A stretch of 13,592 bases of DNA, from assembly GCA_009903905.1 (NCBI GenBank), contig WYEI01000009.1:1-13592 (forward strand), written 5' to 3'. The position numbers were made by a program, and so were the translations under genes. Source of the DNA: Pyrobaculum sp. Its GTDB lineage: Archaea; Thermoproteota; Thermoprotei; Thermoproteales; Thermoproteaceae. This document shows, in pieces, positions 6,305 through 13,539 of the stretch. Numbering within the stretch: the first letter of the stretch is position 1; every line of letters begins with the position of its first letter. The notes beneath the pieces were generated by a model that searched no databases, was not told the DNA's origin, and saw only the letters and a list, made by a program, of their open reading frames with translations.

Positions 6305-9300
6305 ATGCGGCTCCACCTCATCATCGCCATCATCGCGCTGGCCGCGCTCGCAGCAGCACAGACAGCGCAGACAGGTCCCGCCATCCAGATAATCAACCTC
6401 CCAAGCACGATAGATACATCGATAGGCGAGCTCGCCTACAACTTCGTAAACCAGAGAACAGGCCCCAATGTAGTCGCAGTACCGCTACCCGCCGCGGCCT
6501 ACAAAGACTACGGCAACATAAAGCTCATCGTAGTAGCCATACCCTACAGCCCCGAAGAAGACCCCGACCAAGCCATCAGTAACGCCATAAACGAGCTCGT
6601 TAACAGCAACGAACCTCTCGACACTAGGATTAATAATGCAATCAGTGACCTCTTAAGCATAAGGAGCGTCTTCTACCCCTACGAAACCTTCAGGATCAGG
6701 CTAATCTTCATAATGTTCGTACACACACAAGACTTGATAGACTACGCCATACAGGCTTCGCAAAATCTGTATAGCGGCACCCAAAATCAAAGCCCCGACG
6801 CAGGCGCGGCGCTCTATACAAATACAATAATGGAAATTCTCTATGCAAGATACCAAAATTGGCGAAATAGTGAATTACAACAATTGGAAGATGAAGTAAA
6901 CGGCTTCACGCTTCAGAGCCAGGCAAGCGGGGACACGATCCAATTCACGGGCTACGCAGAGGGAAAACCTGTGTTAGGCTTCTCTGTCACAGTAAAGTTG
7001 CAGGTAAAGGAGAATACGGAAGGAAGTAAAACAATAACCATATGTAATTTATCTTCAACTGTAAACAATATAAGTGAAGGATTTACCTACCAGCTAGAGA
7101 ACAGTATACTAAACACTCTACCGACGCTTACACAAGACGAGATTTCTCGCATCTTTGCTGGCATAAATGTCAAAAAAGATTCCGAGGATAATGTAGCACA
7201 AGGTCTTATTTATGCAATAAATGCATACTATAATAGTGCTGTTACTCCAGTATGGCTTAGCTATCAAAATTCCATTATAAATTATATAAGAAGCAAATTT
7301 ACTATGACTGAAATTGAAACTTGTAATAGTCAGAGTTGCAGTTGTGAAAATTTAAAAAATCAGTTTATTAACTCACTTCTGCAAGAAACGAATAATGTGC
7401 AAGAACAGTTAAGAGAAAACTATATGAACATGCTCTATGTTATAGATAACGAGATCTACGGTAATCTGAGTGTTGTTAATAAAATCGAAAGCTCTCTGTT
7501 GCCTTCATGTAGCGGCAACAGCGGCGATCTATGTAGCAACGTAGTGAAAACTATTAGTGACATGGGAGCCTATATCGCCTCCAATGTCGCTTCCGTGGCC
7601 ACAAGTTGCTTAACAAGCTACCTATCGAGTGTAGCCCAAACCGGCGTTAACTCTATCGTATCTACCATACCTGGAGTCGATCTGGCATACATGGTGGCGA
7701 ACGGAATCTTCGGGGCGCTCCAAGACGAGATAACCATAAAGGGCACCATAGTTTCGGAGCCTGCAAAGCTGAACGGCTTTGAGCTCGCCGGAGGCCTCAG
7801 GGCCTTCAAAGTCTACAACGTATCGAGCGAGGTGGCATGTTACAGCAGCGATATAAGAGACGTGTCAGGTCAGAATTTTGTCAGCGGCCCAAGCCCGTCC
7901 GAGGCGATCTTAGCAGGCATTAAGGGCTTCGCCTCGGCAATAGCGCAGCTCTTCTCGCCAGAGGCTGGACAGGTCATTGACCTCATACCCATAGTGCGCG
8001 AGGTAGATATGCCGCAGAACGGCTACTTCATGTTCGGATCGACACCCGGCATCTATGTGCTAAACATAACAAATCTCGATGCAAAAAATATAGTAAGTAG
8101 ATTTGAAGATGATATGATAAAAAGTATAACTAATGGTCTAGATCAATCATATACTATTGGTTATTCAAGTAGGCTCTACTATATTATTAATTATAATGTC
8201 GAACAAGCGCTGAAATCGTTGAGTATCGGCAATTTTGCTGGTCTCTACAACAAGGCCTATGACAAAATCTCCGGAGGAAATTATGATTATGATAGCAAGG
8301 TAAATGATAACACTAAACTTACTCTAAGTTTGTATTTTATCGTCATTCCGCCTTACATGGTCGGCGAAAGGCTGGGCTCCGGCTATATAAATTATACCCC
8401 TTCGGCAGACATATTCGGACTCCTGCGGAGCTTTTTCTTCCCCGCAATCGGCGACATCCGTCAGAAAATGATCCAAACATTGTTGCAGCCGCGGCCAGCC
8501 GGCGCAGATTTCTGTAGCCAGAGCGGCCAGCCGGCGTCGACCGGTACATCTATAGAAAACTTCGTGAGTTCTTCATGTAGCGATGCCGTAAATACCGTAA
8601 CAGAGGATATGCTAAAACCTATTGTTAATAAAATTGTTAATAATATTGTTAATAGCATTAATAATGTAGGAACCGGGCTACAAGGCCAGGAATCACAGGA
8701 TCAGTGTAGTGTAGAGGGCCTTCTGGCCGATGTTACAGAAAATGCTATTAATATATTCAAATCATCTCTAAAGGATCAAATTAACGAAACTGTTTTTAAT
8801 AATATAATTACTCCACTTTCCAACAAAATAACAAGTGGTATATGCGCTCCGCTGGGCAACGCGGTAAATAGCCTGGCTGGGGGGGAGCTCTCTTCCTTGT
8901 TTGGAGATCTTCTGGGCGCCTATGGCGCGTCTTTCTTGCAAGGTCGGACTCCAGACCTCACAGGTGCTGTCTGCGGATTGATGGGCGGGTCGCAGACCAT
9001 CAGCTACCTCGGCCTCTATGCGACGAAGGTTTTCGATGCTGTGGAAGAGGGCCTCTACGTGCCGTCCTACTTCCTATCAGCCTACCCCATAGAGTTCGAG
9101 GAGTCGCCGACGGTGAGGTGGTGCTACGGCGCGGTGGTGAGTCCTTATTTTGTCTACGTACAGCCTCCGCCGCCAACAACCGACGAAGAGAAGAAACAAC
9201 TTCTCATCGGAGCCCTAGATGTTATAAGAAAAATGGGATCTCTCCAAGCTAAGTTTTATGATTTCCTCAGAGAGAATAAAATGGATCTATCGTTTGTTAT

Positions 9301-9766
9301 ATTCAGTGAGGAAATACCTGCGGCAAAAGATGGGCTTGTGGCCTGTAATTCGTCATATATAGGAGTCAAATGGTCGCATCACATCGTCCCGACACTTGTG
9401 GTTAATCCATATGGAGATTATTCTTGGTGCCTAGAACATGGCGATCTTGCTTGGACTATAAATTCTCTAGTAACTATGACAGACAATGTAGGTCTTTTCG
9501 ATGCTTTATCTACCCTCCGTGGGCAACACATTGTTGATTTACCTGTGTTGGTGGGGGTGAATAAATATTTTGACGCGCTTCAAGTGTATCCTGCTATTGT
9601 TGTGAGGGAGAACGGCAATCCGAATCCGTACTACTTCGTGGTGCCCTACTCCACGCCCGCCCGAGAGCTCTACGTGCTAGGCACGGCAGGCAACGTCGTG
9701 GTCTACGACGGCAGCACAGCCGGCCAAACCAACAAGCCATTTCTATACTACGACATATCAAAATAA
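6305..9766 (+). CDS. Large exported cysteine-rich protein, family not recognised
   Basis: 1153 residues. A clear Sec signal peptide (MRLHLIIAIIALAALAAA, likely cut before Gln19) shows export. I see no C-terminal membrane anchor (end YYDISK), so it is secreted or held by partners. I count 16 cysteines, all after about residue 245, an even number that suits disulfides. Asn/Ser/Thr-rich stretches hold many N-x-S/T sequons. Long helical-looking segments dominate ~350-480 and ~600-880. Segments starting CSxx(V/G) recur near residues 410, 758 and 801. The last ~250 residues look more globular, with Trp/Tyr/Pro-rich β-like sequence. Base composition alternates between ~55-58% and ~22-33% GC along one unbroken frame. 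It diverges from the kinase operon and converges on the pilin-like operon. A surface adhesin or appendage-tip role is possible but unproven. Confidence 0.9.
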   Translation: MRLHLIIAIIALAALAAAQTAQTGPAIQIINLPSTIDTSIGELAYNFVNQRTGPNVVAVPLPAAAYKDYGNIKLIVVAIPYSPEEDPDQAISNAINELVNSNEPLDTRINNAISDLLSIRSVFYPYETFRIRLIFIMFVHTQDLIDYAIQASQNLYSGTQNQSPDAGAALYTNTIMEILYARYQNWRNSELQQLEDEVNGFTLQSQASGDTIQFTGYAEGKPVLGFSVTVKLQVKENTEGSKTITICNLSSTVNNISEGFTYQLENSILNTLPTLTQDEISRIFAGINVKKDSEDNVAQGLIYAINAYYNSAVTPVWLSYQNSIINYIRSKFTMTEIETCNSQSCSCENLKNQFINSLLQETNNVQEQLRENYMNMLYVIDNEIYGNLSVVNKIESSLLPSCSGNSGDLCSNVVKTISDMGAYIASNVASVATSCLTSYLSSVAQTGVNSIVSTIPGVDLAYMVANGIFGALQDEITIKGTIVSEPAKLNGFELAGGLRAFKVYNVSSEVACYSSDIRDVSGQNFVSGPSPSEAILAGIKGFASAIAQLFSPEAGQVIDLIPIVREVDMPQNGYFMFGSTPGIYVLNITNLDAKNIVSRFEDDMIKSITNGLDQSYTIGYSSRLYYIINYNVEQALKSLSIGNFAGLYNKAYDKISGGNYDYDSKVNDNTKLTLSLYFIVIPPYMVGERLGSGYINYTPSADIFGLLRSFFFPAIGDIRQKMIQTLLQPRPAGADFCSQSGQPASTGTSIENFVSSSCSDAVNTVTEDMLKPIVNKIVNNIVNSINNVGTGLQGQESQDQCSVEGLLADVTENAINIFKSSLKDQINETVFNNIITPLSNKITSGICAPLGNAVNSLAGGELSSLFGDLLGAYGASFLQGRTPDLTGAVCGLMGGSQTISYLGLYATKVFDAVEEGLYVPSYFLSAYPIEFEESPTVRWCYGAVVSPYFVYVQPPPPTTDEEKKQLLIGALDVIRKMGSLQAKFYDFLRENKMDLSFVIFSEEIPAAKDGLVACNSSYIGVKWSHHIVPTLVVNPYGDYSWCLEHGDLAWTINSLVTMTDNVGLFDALSTLRGQHIVDLPVLVGVNKYFDALQVYPAIVVRENGNPNPYYFVVPYSTPARELYVLGTAGNVVVYDGSTAGQTNKPFLYYDISK
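8621..8656 (+). repeat. In-frame 12-nt tandem repeat (3 copies)
   Basis: Three consecutive near-identical 12-mers, attgttaataaa, attgttaataat and attgttaatagc, lie in frame at residues 773-784 of the large exported protein. They encode IVNK-IVNN-IVNS. A fourth, partial unit (INNV) follows. Confidence 0.85.
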
Positions 9767-9767
9767 C

Positions 9768-9776
9768 CTCTTTTTC
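9768..9776 (+). terminator. T-rich terminator of the secreted-protein gene
   Basis: ctctttttc begins two bases after the TAA at 9764-9766. T-runs without a hairpin are the usual archaeal termination signal. Confidence 0.55.
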
Positions 9777-9947
9777 AACTTTGCCTATCCTAACCACAGA
9801 CTAGGGAAAGAGACTATCAATCGGTAAACCGCCTATCCTCGCATCTGGACTTGCCTGAAGACTTGTTATGCTCCATGCGTAGGAGTAGACTTGAATCACG
9901 GACTGCCATCCATGAATCGCCGTAAGAGGGAGTTGCCCTCTCAGCAG

Positions 9948-10069
9948 TCTTCCGCAAGTCGCTCAATGGGGCTGGAGAATGGCAGGGGCAAAAGCCTTGG
10001 CGGCCCTTGCCTAGCGCTTATGCGGCCGCGGCCCTCCGTTGCTTATGACGTATGGAGACTTGCGGAAGA
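9948..10069. repeat. 122-bp inverted-repeat element
   Basis: tcttccgcaagtc (9948-9960) and gacttgcggaaga (10057-10069) are perfect 13-bp inverted copies. Between them, ggcaggggc (9981-9989) pairs with gcccttgcc (10003-10011) over nine positions with one G-U wobble. The unit could be a tiny non-autonomous mobile element with terminal repeats, or a structured RNA. No clear target-site duplication is visible at the ends and no transposase is in the window. A further 6-bp hairpin (agaggg/ccctct, 9925-9941) lies just outside. Confidence 0.5.
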
Positions 10070-10078
10070 GGGAAAAAT
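10063..10078 (-). terminator. T-rich terminator of the pilin-like operon
   Basis: Read on the minus strand, atttttccctcttcc follows the TAA of the last operon gene (10088-10086) after about 8 nt. It overlaps the right arm of the inverted-repeat element. Confidence 0.45.
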
Positions 10079-10085
10079 GGAACTT

Positions 10086-10733
10086 TTATCTAGCAGGAGT
10101 GATCTCTAAATATATTTTTTTCTCAAAGCATAGATATCTGTAGATATACTCGATGGCGTTTTTCCCTTGGTCGCATAGCTTGTATCCCTGGCTCTGCAGA
10201 GTTTGAAGTAGGTTGGAGGTAAGCCAGCTCGGGGCCGATGTAGAAGCCACATTATTGATTTCGTTGATTACATAATCTACACCTTCATCGCACTTTCCTG
10301 AGAAGAGCTTCTCCGCGTCTACGACGGCTTGGTAGGCCACTCTGCAGATCGTCAACCTATCTAGGTCTGGAGGCGCGGCGCTTGCCTTTATGATGTAGTT
10401 CCCGGCTGGGAACTCGGTCTGGTTGGGCACCACCACAACTTCGGCGGTCGTCCCCACCACGGCGGACGTCGTGGGGCCTGCGATTATTATGCAGGTGGGT
10501 GCTCCGCAACCGCATTCAGCGCCTGTGCACACCCTCAGGGTGGTGCCGTACGGCATGGCGACGTAGGCGGTTGCGGTCTGGCCCGGCTCTAGGTTTAGCA
10601 GCGTCTTTATGGCCGTGGCTATATCTTCCGTGTGGAAGTTTTCCGCCATATTCAGCATGTAGATGTAGGTGCCGTATATGGCCGCGGTGGTCGCGATGAG
10701 CAACGCGACCAGGAGGACGTAGGAGGGGTTCAT
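10086..10733 (-). CDS. Pilin-like membrane-anchored protein, last gene of operon
   Basis: 215 residues with one N-terminal hydrophobic helix (~4-26, start MNPSYVLLVALL) and no other membrane segment. The helix has little before it, so the protein is probably inserted with the large C-terminal domain outside, as in pilins and archaellum FlaF/FlaG-type proteins. The exported part has eight cysteines, four of them clustered in CTGAECGCGAPTC (~69-81), with β-like sequence in the middle and helices near the end. No prepilin-peptidase Gly site is obvious. The ATG overlaps the previous gene's stop by 4 bp (ATGA), with GGAAGG about a dozen bases upstream. The family is not recognised; the pilin-like role is inferred from layout and company. 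Confidence 0.8.
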   Translation of the reverse strand: MNPSYVLLVALLIATTAAIYGTYIYMLNMAENFHTEDIATAIKTLLNLEPGQTATAYVAMPYGTTLRVCTGAECGCGAPTCIIIAGPTTSAVVGTTAEVVVVPNQTEFPAGNYIIKASAAPPDLDRLTICRVAYQAVVDAEKLFSGKCDEGVDYVINEINNVASTSAPSWLTSNLLQTLQSQGYKLCDQGKNAIEYIYRYLCFEKKIYLEITPAR

Positions 10734-11521
10734 GTCCCGCAGACCTTCCCGGTCGGCTGGGCTATAATTACGGTGGCCGCGCCTTCCCCTACCGACGTGG
10801 CGACTATGGCTATGTAGTAGGTGGGGGTAGCCATCATGCAGTATTCGGGGGGTATGGCCAGCTGTATGTAGTGGAGGCCGGTGATGTTGAAGTACCAGAC
10901 GGATTCGGCGGGGTTGAAGGAGCCCATTATGGGGAATCCGTAGGTTACGCCGTTTGTGACGTTGTAGAGGGCGGCGGCGTATGTTATGAGCTGGATCTGC
11001 TGCTGGTCGCTGGTGAGGTTCACGGCGGCCTTGACTCCGCCGAAGGCGCCGAGGTTCTTGAACTCCAGCTCGACGTGCGCGGCGGTGTTGATGAACGCCA
11101 TCACTCCATTGTCGCAGGTGGCCACGGCGTAGATCGACGATATATAGACATAATTATTGCCCTCGCTGACCTCTACATCCAGCGTATCCAGCTTGCAGAG
11201 GACGCCGCGGAGGGCTGCGTATGCCCCCGCCTTGTCGGTAAACATTACGTTGAACTGTTCAGCGTAATACTCCTTCAGAGAGCTGGCCAGATCTTGGGGG
11301 TTTTCCGTGGGCGTTGTTAGTATGGCCTCCAACGTGTTGGCCGTGCTGTAGGCGGCCTCCTCTGCGGCGTTGCTCAGGATCTGCTCCACCTCTAGTTGCG
11401 CTATCGTGTAGTTCTCTATGTCGACCGTCGGCCCTATGGTCCTCTTGGGCAGAGTGACCAGGAGCAGTAGCGTTATGACGAAGATCAACACGGCTACCCC
11501 GATCAGCACTTGGCCCCTCAT
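10730..11521 (-). CDS. Pilin-like protein with MRGQ start
   Basis: 263 residues, the longest of the set. The start MRGQVLIGVAVLIFVITLLLL joins a very short basic leader ending in Gly to a hydrophobic helix (~5-25). This resembles archaeal class III (prepilin) signals, where the peptidase PibD would cut after Gly3. The next ~80 residues look helical and acidic; the rest is β-rich. There are four cysteines, and N-x-S/T sequons (NYT, NLT, NVT, NIT) suit an extracellular, N-glycosylated domain. It overlaps both neighbours by 4 bp (ATGA) and has no clear Shine-Dalgarno, so translation is probably coupled. It may be a minor pilin or pseudopilin. No named family is recognised. Confidence 0.82.
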   Translation of the reverse strand: MRGQVLIGVAVLIFVITLLLLVTLPKRTIGPTVDIENYTIAQLEVEQILSNAAEEAAYSTANTLEAILTTPTENPQDLASSLKEYYAEQFNVMFTDKAGAYAALRGVLCKLDTLDVEVSEGNNYVYISSIYAVATCDNGVMAFINTAAHVELEFKNLGAFGGVKAAVNLTSDQQQIQLITYAAALYNVTNGVTYGFPIMGSFNPAESVWYFNITGLHYIQLAIPPEYCMMATPTYYIAIVATSVGEGAATVIIAQPTGKVCGT

Positions 11522-11913
11522 CGGGACAGCTGGAGGGATACTATTCTTCCGTCTCCCCGCATGAGGATGAACGTCGCGCCTTCGGCCGTCGCGGGGTTGA
11601 AGTTCCTTGTGATGCTGTACACGACGCCCTTGGTGAGCGATATGACCGTTAGGTTGTACCCTATGTTGGGGGGCACCAAGCTTTCCAAGGCCGCTTCGGC
11701 GTACTGCGGATCACCGGAGCCCGTCACGCCGTACGCCACGGCGTAGATTACGCCCGTGTTGGCCCAGTGGATGAGTATCCTCTCGGCGTCTATCTTGAGG
11801 CCGTAGTCGGACTGGACGTACTGCACCTTGAAGAGGAACTGAGCCACTACGAATGTGAGGATGATCACCACGGTGAGCAACGCGGCCTCGAAAAGCGCCG
11901 CCTGGCCCTTCAT
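11518..11913 (-). CDS. TadE/pseudopilin-like protein with MKGQ start
   Basis: 131 residues. The start MKGQAALFEAALLTVVI is the best prepilin-like signal in the window: basic residue and Gly before Gln, an acidic residue six positions later, then a hydrophobic helix. It recalls TadE-type pseudopilins (GQALVEFAL). The frame is open for 191 codons upstream, but that part is Arg-rich, overlaps the preceding gene and lacks coding character. The chosen ATG forms an ATGA overlap with the preceding stop. Unlike its neighbours it has no cysteines. The ~105-residue exported part is α/β-like (YNLTVISL has a sequon). This may be the main or initiating subunit of a pilus-like structure. Confidence 0.85.
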   Translation of the reverse strand: MKGQAALFEAALLTVVIILTFVVAQFLFKVQYVQSDYGLKIDAERILIHWANTGVIYAVAYGVTGSGDPQYAEAALESLVPPNIGYNLTVISLTKGVVYSITRNFNPATAEGATFILMRGDGRIVSLQLSR

Positions 11914-12446
11914 CGCACGGGGGCGGGGGATATGAGGACTGTGCCGTTGGGCAGAACCAGAAAAGCCGAGGCCGGTCCCGAGTAGAGGACGGCGCCGTCG
12001 GGCAGAATCGGAAATGGCGAGCTTGAGTGGAGCACGTCGGAGTTCACGCACTCCAGCGGGCTCACCCCAGCCTTGGCCACCACGTCGCTGCTTATCACAT
12101 AGCTGGGGGAGGGGACCAGTAGGTAGTAGCCCTTCTCGTATCCGTACAGCGTCGCGTTTATGAGGAGCGCCGGGAAGCCCGAGGCGACGAAGTACTCCAC
12201 GTCGTCCCCGCAACACTCTGCGTAGTAGGGAGTTATCAGGCACTTCTTGCTGCCTATCTCCAGGAGCGGCGGCGCGTTCGTCCTGAACAGAACCTTCTGA
12301 TCGGCGGCTAGGGCGTCGGCAAGTAGCGATGTCCTTGCTTTTATCACGGCGACATATCCCGTCACGGTCGTGTAGAAGTTCTGCACCGCTAGGTATACAG
12401 CGACGACAAAGGTTGCAACGAGTATGGCCGCCTCCACTACGTTCAT
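11910..12446 (-). CDS. Pilin-like membrane-anchored protein
   Basis: 178 residues. The protein starts directly with a hydrophobic helix (MNVVEAAILVATFVVAVYLA), with Glu at position 5 as in mature type IV pilins but no visible leader peptide. The exported part has four cysteines (KKC, ECC, LEC), two sequons (NAT, NGT) and a Ser/Pro-rich middle. The stop overlaps the MKGQ gene as ATGA. It is the only gene of the set not overlapping its upstream neighbour (29-bp gap), and that gap holds a TATA-like box about 22 nt before the ATG, so it may also have its own promoter. Family not recognised. Confidence 0.82.
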   Translation of the reverse strand: MNVVEAAILVATFVVAVYLAVQNFYTTVTGYVAVIKARTSLLADALAADQKVLFRTNAPPLLEIGSKKCLITPYYAECCGDDVEYFVASGFPALLINATLYGYEKGYYLLVPSPSYVISSDVVAKAGVSPLECVNSDVLHSSSPFPILPDGAVLYSGPASAFLVLPNGTVLISPAPVR

Positions 12447-12463
12447 ACTGCAGCCTACGGCTT

Positions 12464-12473
12464 TCTTTTAAAC
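12464..12473 (-). promoter_or_regulatory. Possible internal TATA box in the pilin-like operon
   Basis: On the minus strand gtttaaaag lies about 22 nt before the ATG at 12446, in the only real gap of the operon. It would allow separate expression of the last four genes. Confidence 0.45.
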
Positions 12474-12475
12474 TT

Positions 12476-12958
12476 TTACGAGGCATAGACCACGATCTGG
12501 GGGTTTTCTACCTTCACGCCGGGCTCGCATTGGGTCACGATTATGTACTTGCCGTCTTCAATGCCGAGCTTGGGGCCGTTAAGCTGGCCCGTGCAGTCGA
12601 CGAACTCGCTTGCGTGGACCACCTTCTCTATAGTTATAACAGTGCCGGTGGAGGCCAGCACCTCGACGTACTTGGGGACCTCCAGCCTGCAGGTGGCGGG
12701 ATTGCGGGTGTCGAGACCCACGGTCAGCTCCCCCCCAACTATCTTGACGGGGTAGTAGAGGTCTATCGTCCCCGTATAGTTGCCGGGTTGCTCCACGGCC
12801 TGCTGCAGGGCGACCTGGATCAGGTAGGCCGCCTCGCTACATGCGTAGCTGTTTATGGTGTAGACCGCGCCGTCGTAGACCGAGAATACGTAGAAGAGGG
12901 ACGCGACGGCTCCGGCGAGGAGGACGGCGTAGAGGAGGACGATGGCCGGGATCTCCAT
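12476..12958 (-). CDS. Pilin-like membrane-anchored protein
   Basis: 160 residues from the ATG at 12958. A GTG one codon earlier (12961) is also possible, but GGTGAGGTG runs straight into the ATG and favours it. The protein begins MEIPAIVLLYAVLLAG, a hydrophobic helix (~3-24) with an acidic residue next to the start, then a β-rich exported domain with four cysteines and one sequon (NYT). The ATG shares one base with the stop of the upstream gene (TGATG), so translation is probably coupled. Same general build as its neighbours, with no recognisable family. Confidence 0.82.
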   Translation of the reverse strand: MEIPAIVLLYAVLLAGAVASLFYVFSVYDGAVYTINSYACSEAAYLIQVALQQAVEQPGNYTGTIDLYYPVKIVGGELTVGLDTRNPATCRLEVPKYVEVLASTGTVITIEKVVHASEFVDCTGQLNGPKLGIEDGKYIIVTQCEPGVKVENPQIVVYAS

Positions 12959-13539
12959 CACCTCACCACGGCGGTCCCGTTATATATCTTTATATAAACG
13001 CCGTCACCGCTGTAGATGCACTGCCGGGAGCCCTCGAGGCTGATGCAGAAGCTACAGACGCGGCCGCCGAGAGGCGGCGTGATAGTGATCTCTCTCACGT
13101 CGGTCACGACTATCCTTATAGGTCCTCCGTATACGACCCCCCCGACCACGTTGGTGATGTTGGTGAAGGTGGCCGTCACGTATCTGACGCCGTAGAGCTG
13201 CGCCGTGGCGACCCAGCTCCCCAGAGGCTCGCTGTAGCCCCCTTCAAACACGGCGGTCAGGCCGCCTCCGAGGATGCCCCTCAGCGCGCCGGGCTGGGAG
13301 GGGAGGACGTACCAGAGCTTAAATCGGTATACGGCGTCTGTGCAGTTAGTGGTCGCATCGACGGCGACCGAGGCGAAATACGCCGCCCGTCTGAAGTTTA
13401 TCACGTTGCCTGTTTCTATCATCTGCCAGGCGGGCTCCATCCTTTCGGCCGAGGCGAGCAGGGGAGAAATATACGAAAAAACCAAGAGGGAGGCGGCGAC
13501 GAGGAGGGAGAAAAAAACAACGGTGGGTATTACATCCAT
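12958..13539 (-). CDS. Pilin-like membrane-anchored protein
   Basis: 193 residues. The start MDVIPTVVFFSLLVAASLL again places an acidic residue before a hydrophobic helix (~4-26). The exported domain is β-rich with four cysteines, three of them close together near the C-terminus (CSFC and RQC), and sequons NCT, NIT and NGT. The Met-Asp/Glu-x-(I/P) start is shared with the next gene and suggests the two arose by duplication or fill similar positions. The ATG shares one base with the stop of the preceding partial gene (TAATG) and has AGGT just before it. No named family recognised. Confidence 0.82.
   Translation of the reverse strand: MDVIPTVVFFSLLVAASLLVFSYISPLLASAERMEPAWQMIETGNVINFRRAAYFASVAVDATTNCTDAVYRFKLWYVLPSQPGALRGILGGGLTAVFEGGYSEPLGSWVATAQLYGVRYVTATFTNITNVVGGVVYGGPIRIVVTDVREITITPPLGGRVCSFCISLEGSRQCIYSGDGVYIKIYNGTAVVR

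Noticed and set aside
11914..12486. 191-codon extension upstream of the MKGQ pilin-like gene
   Set aside because: It is Arg-rich, lies across another real gene in a different frame, and the MKGQ start gives a proper prepilin-like signal.
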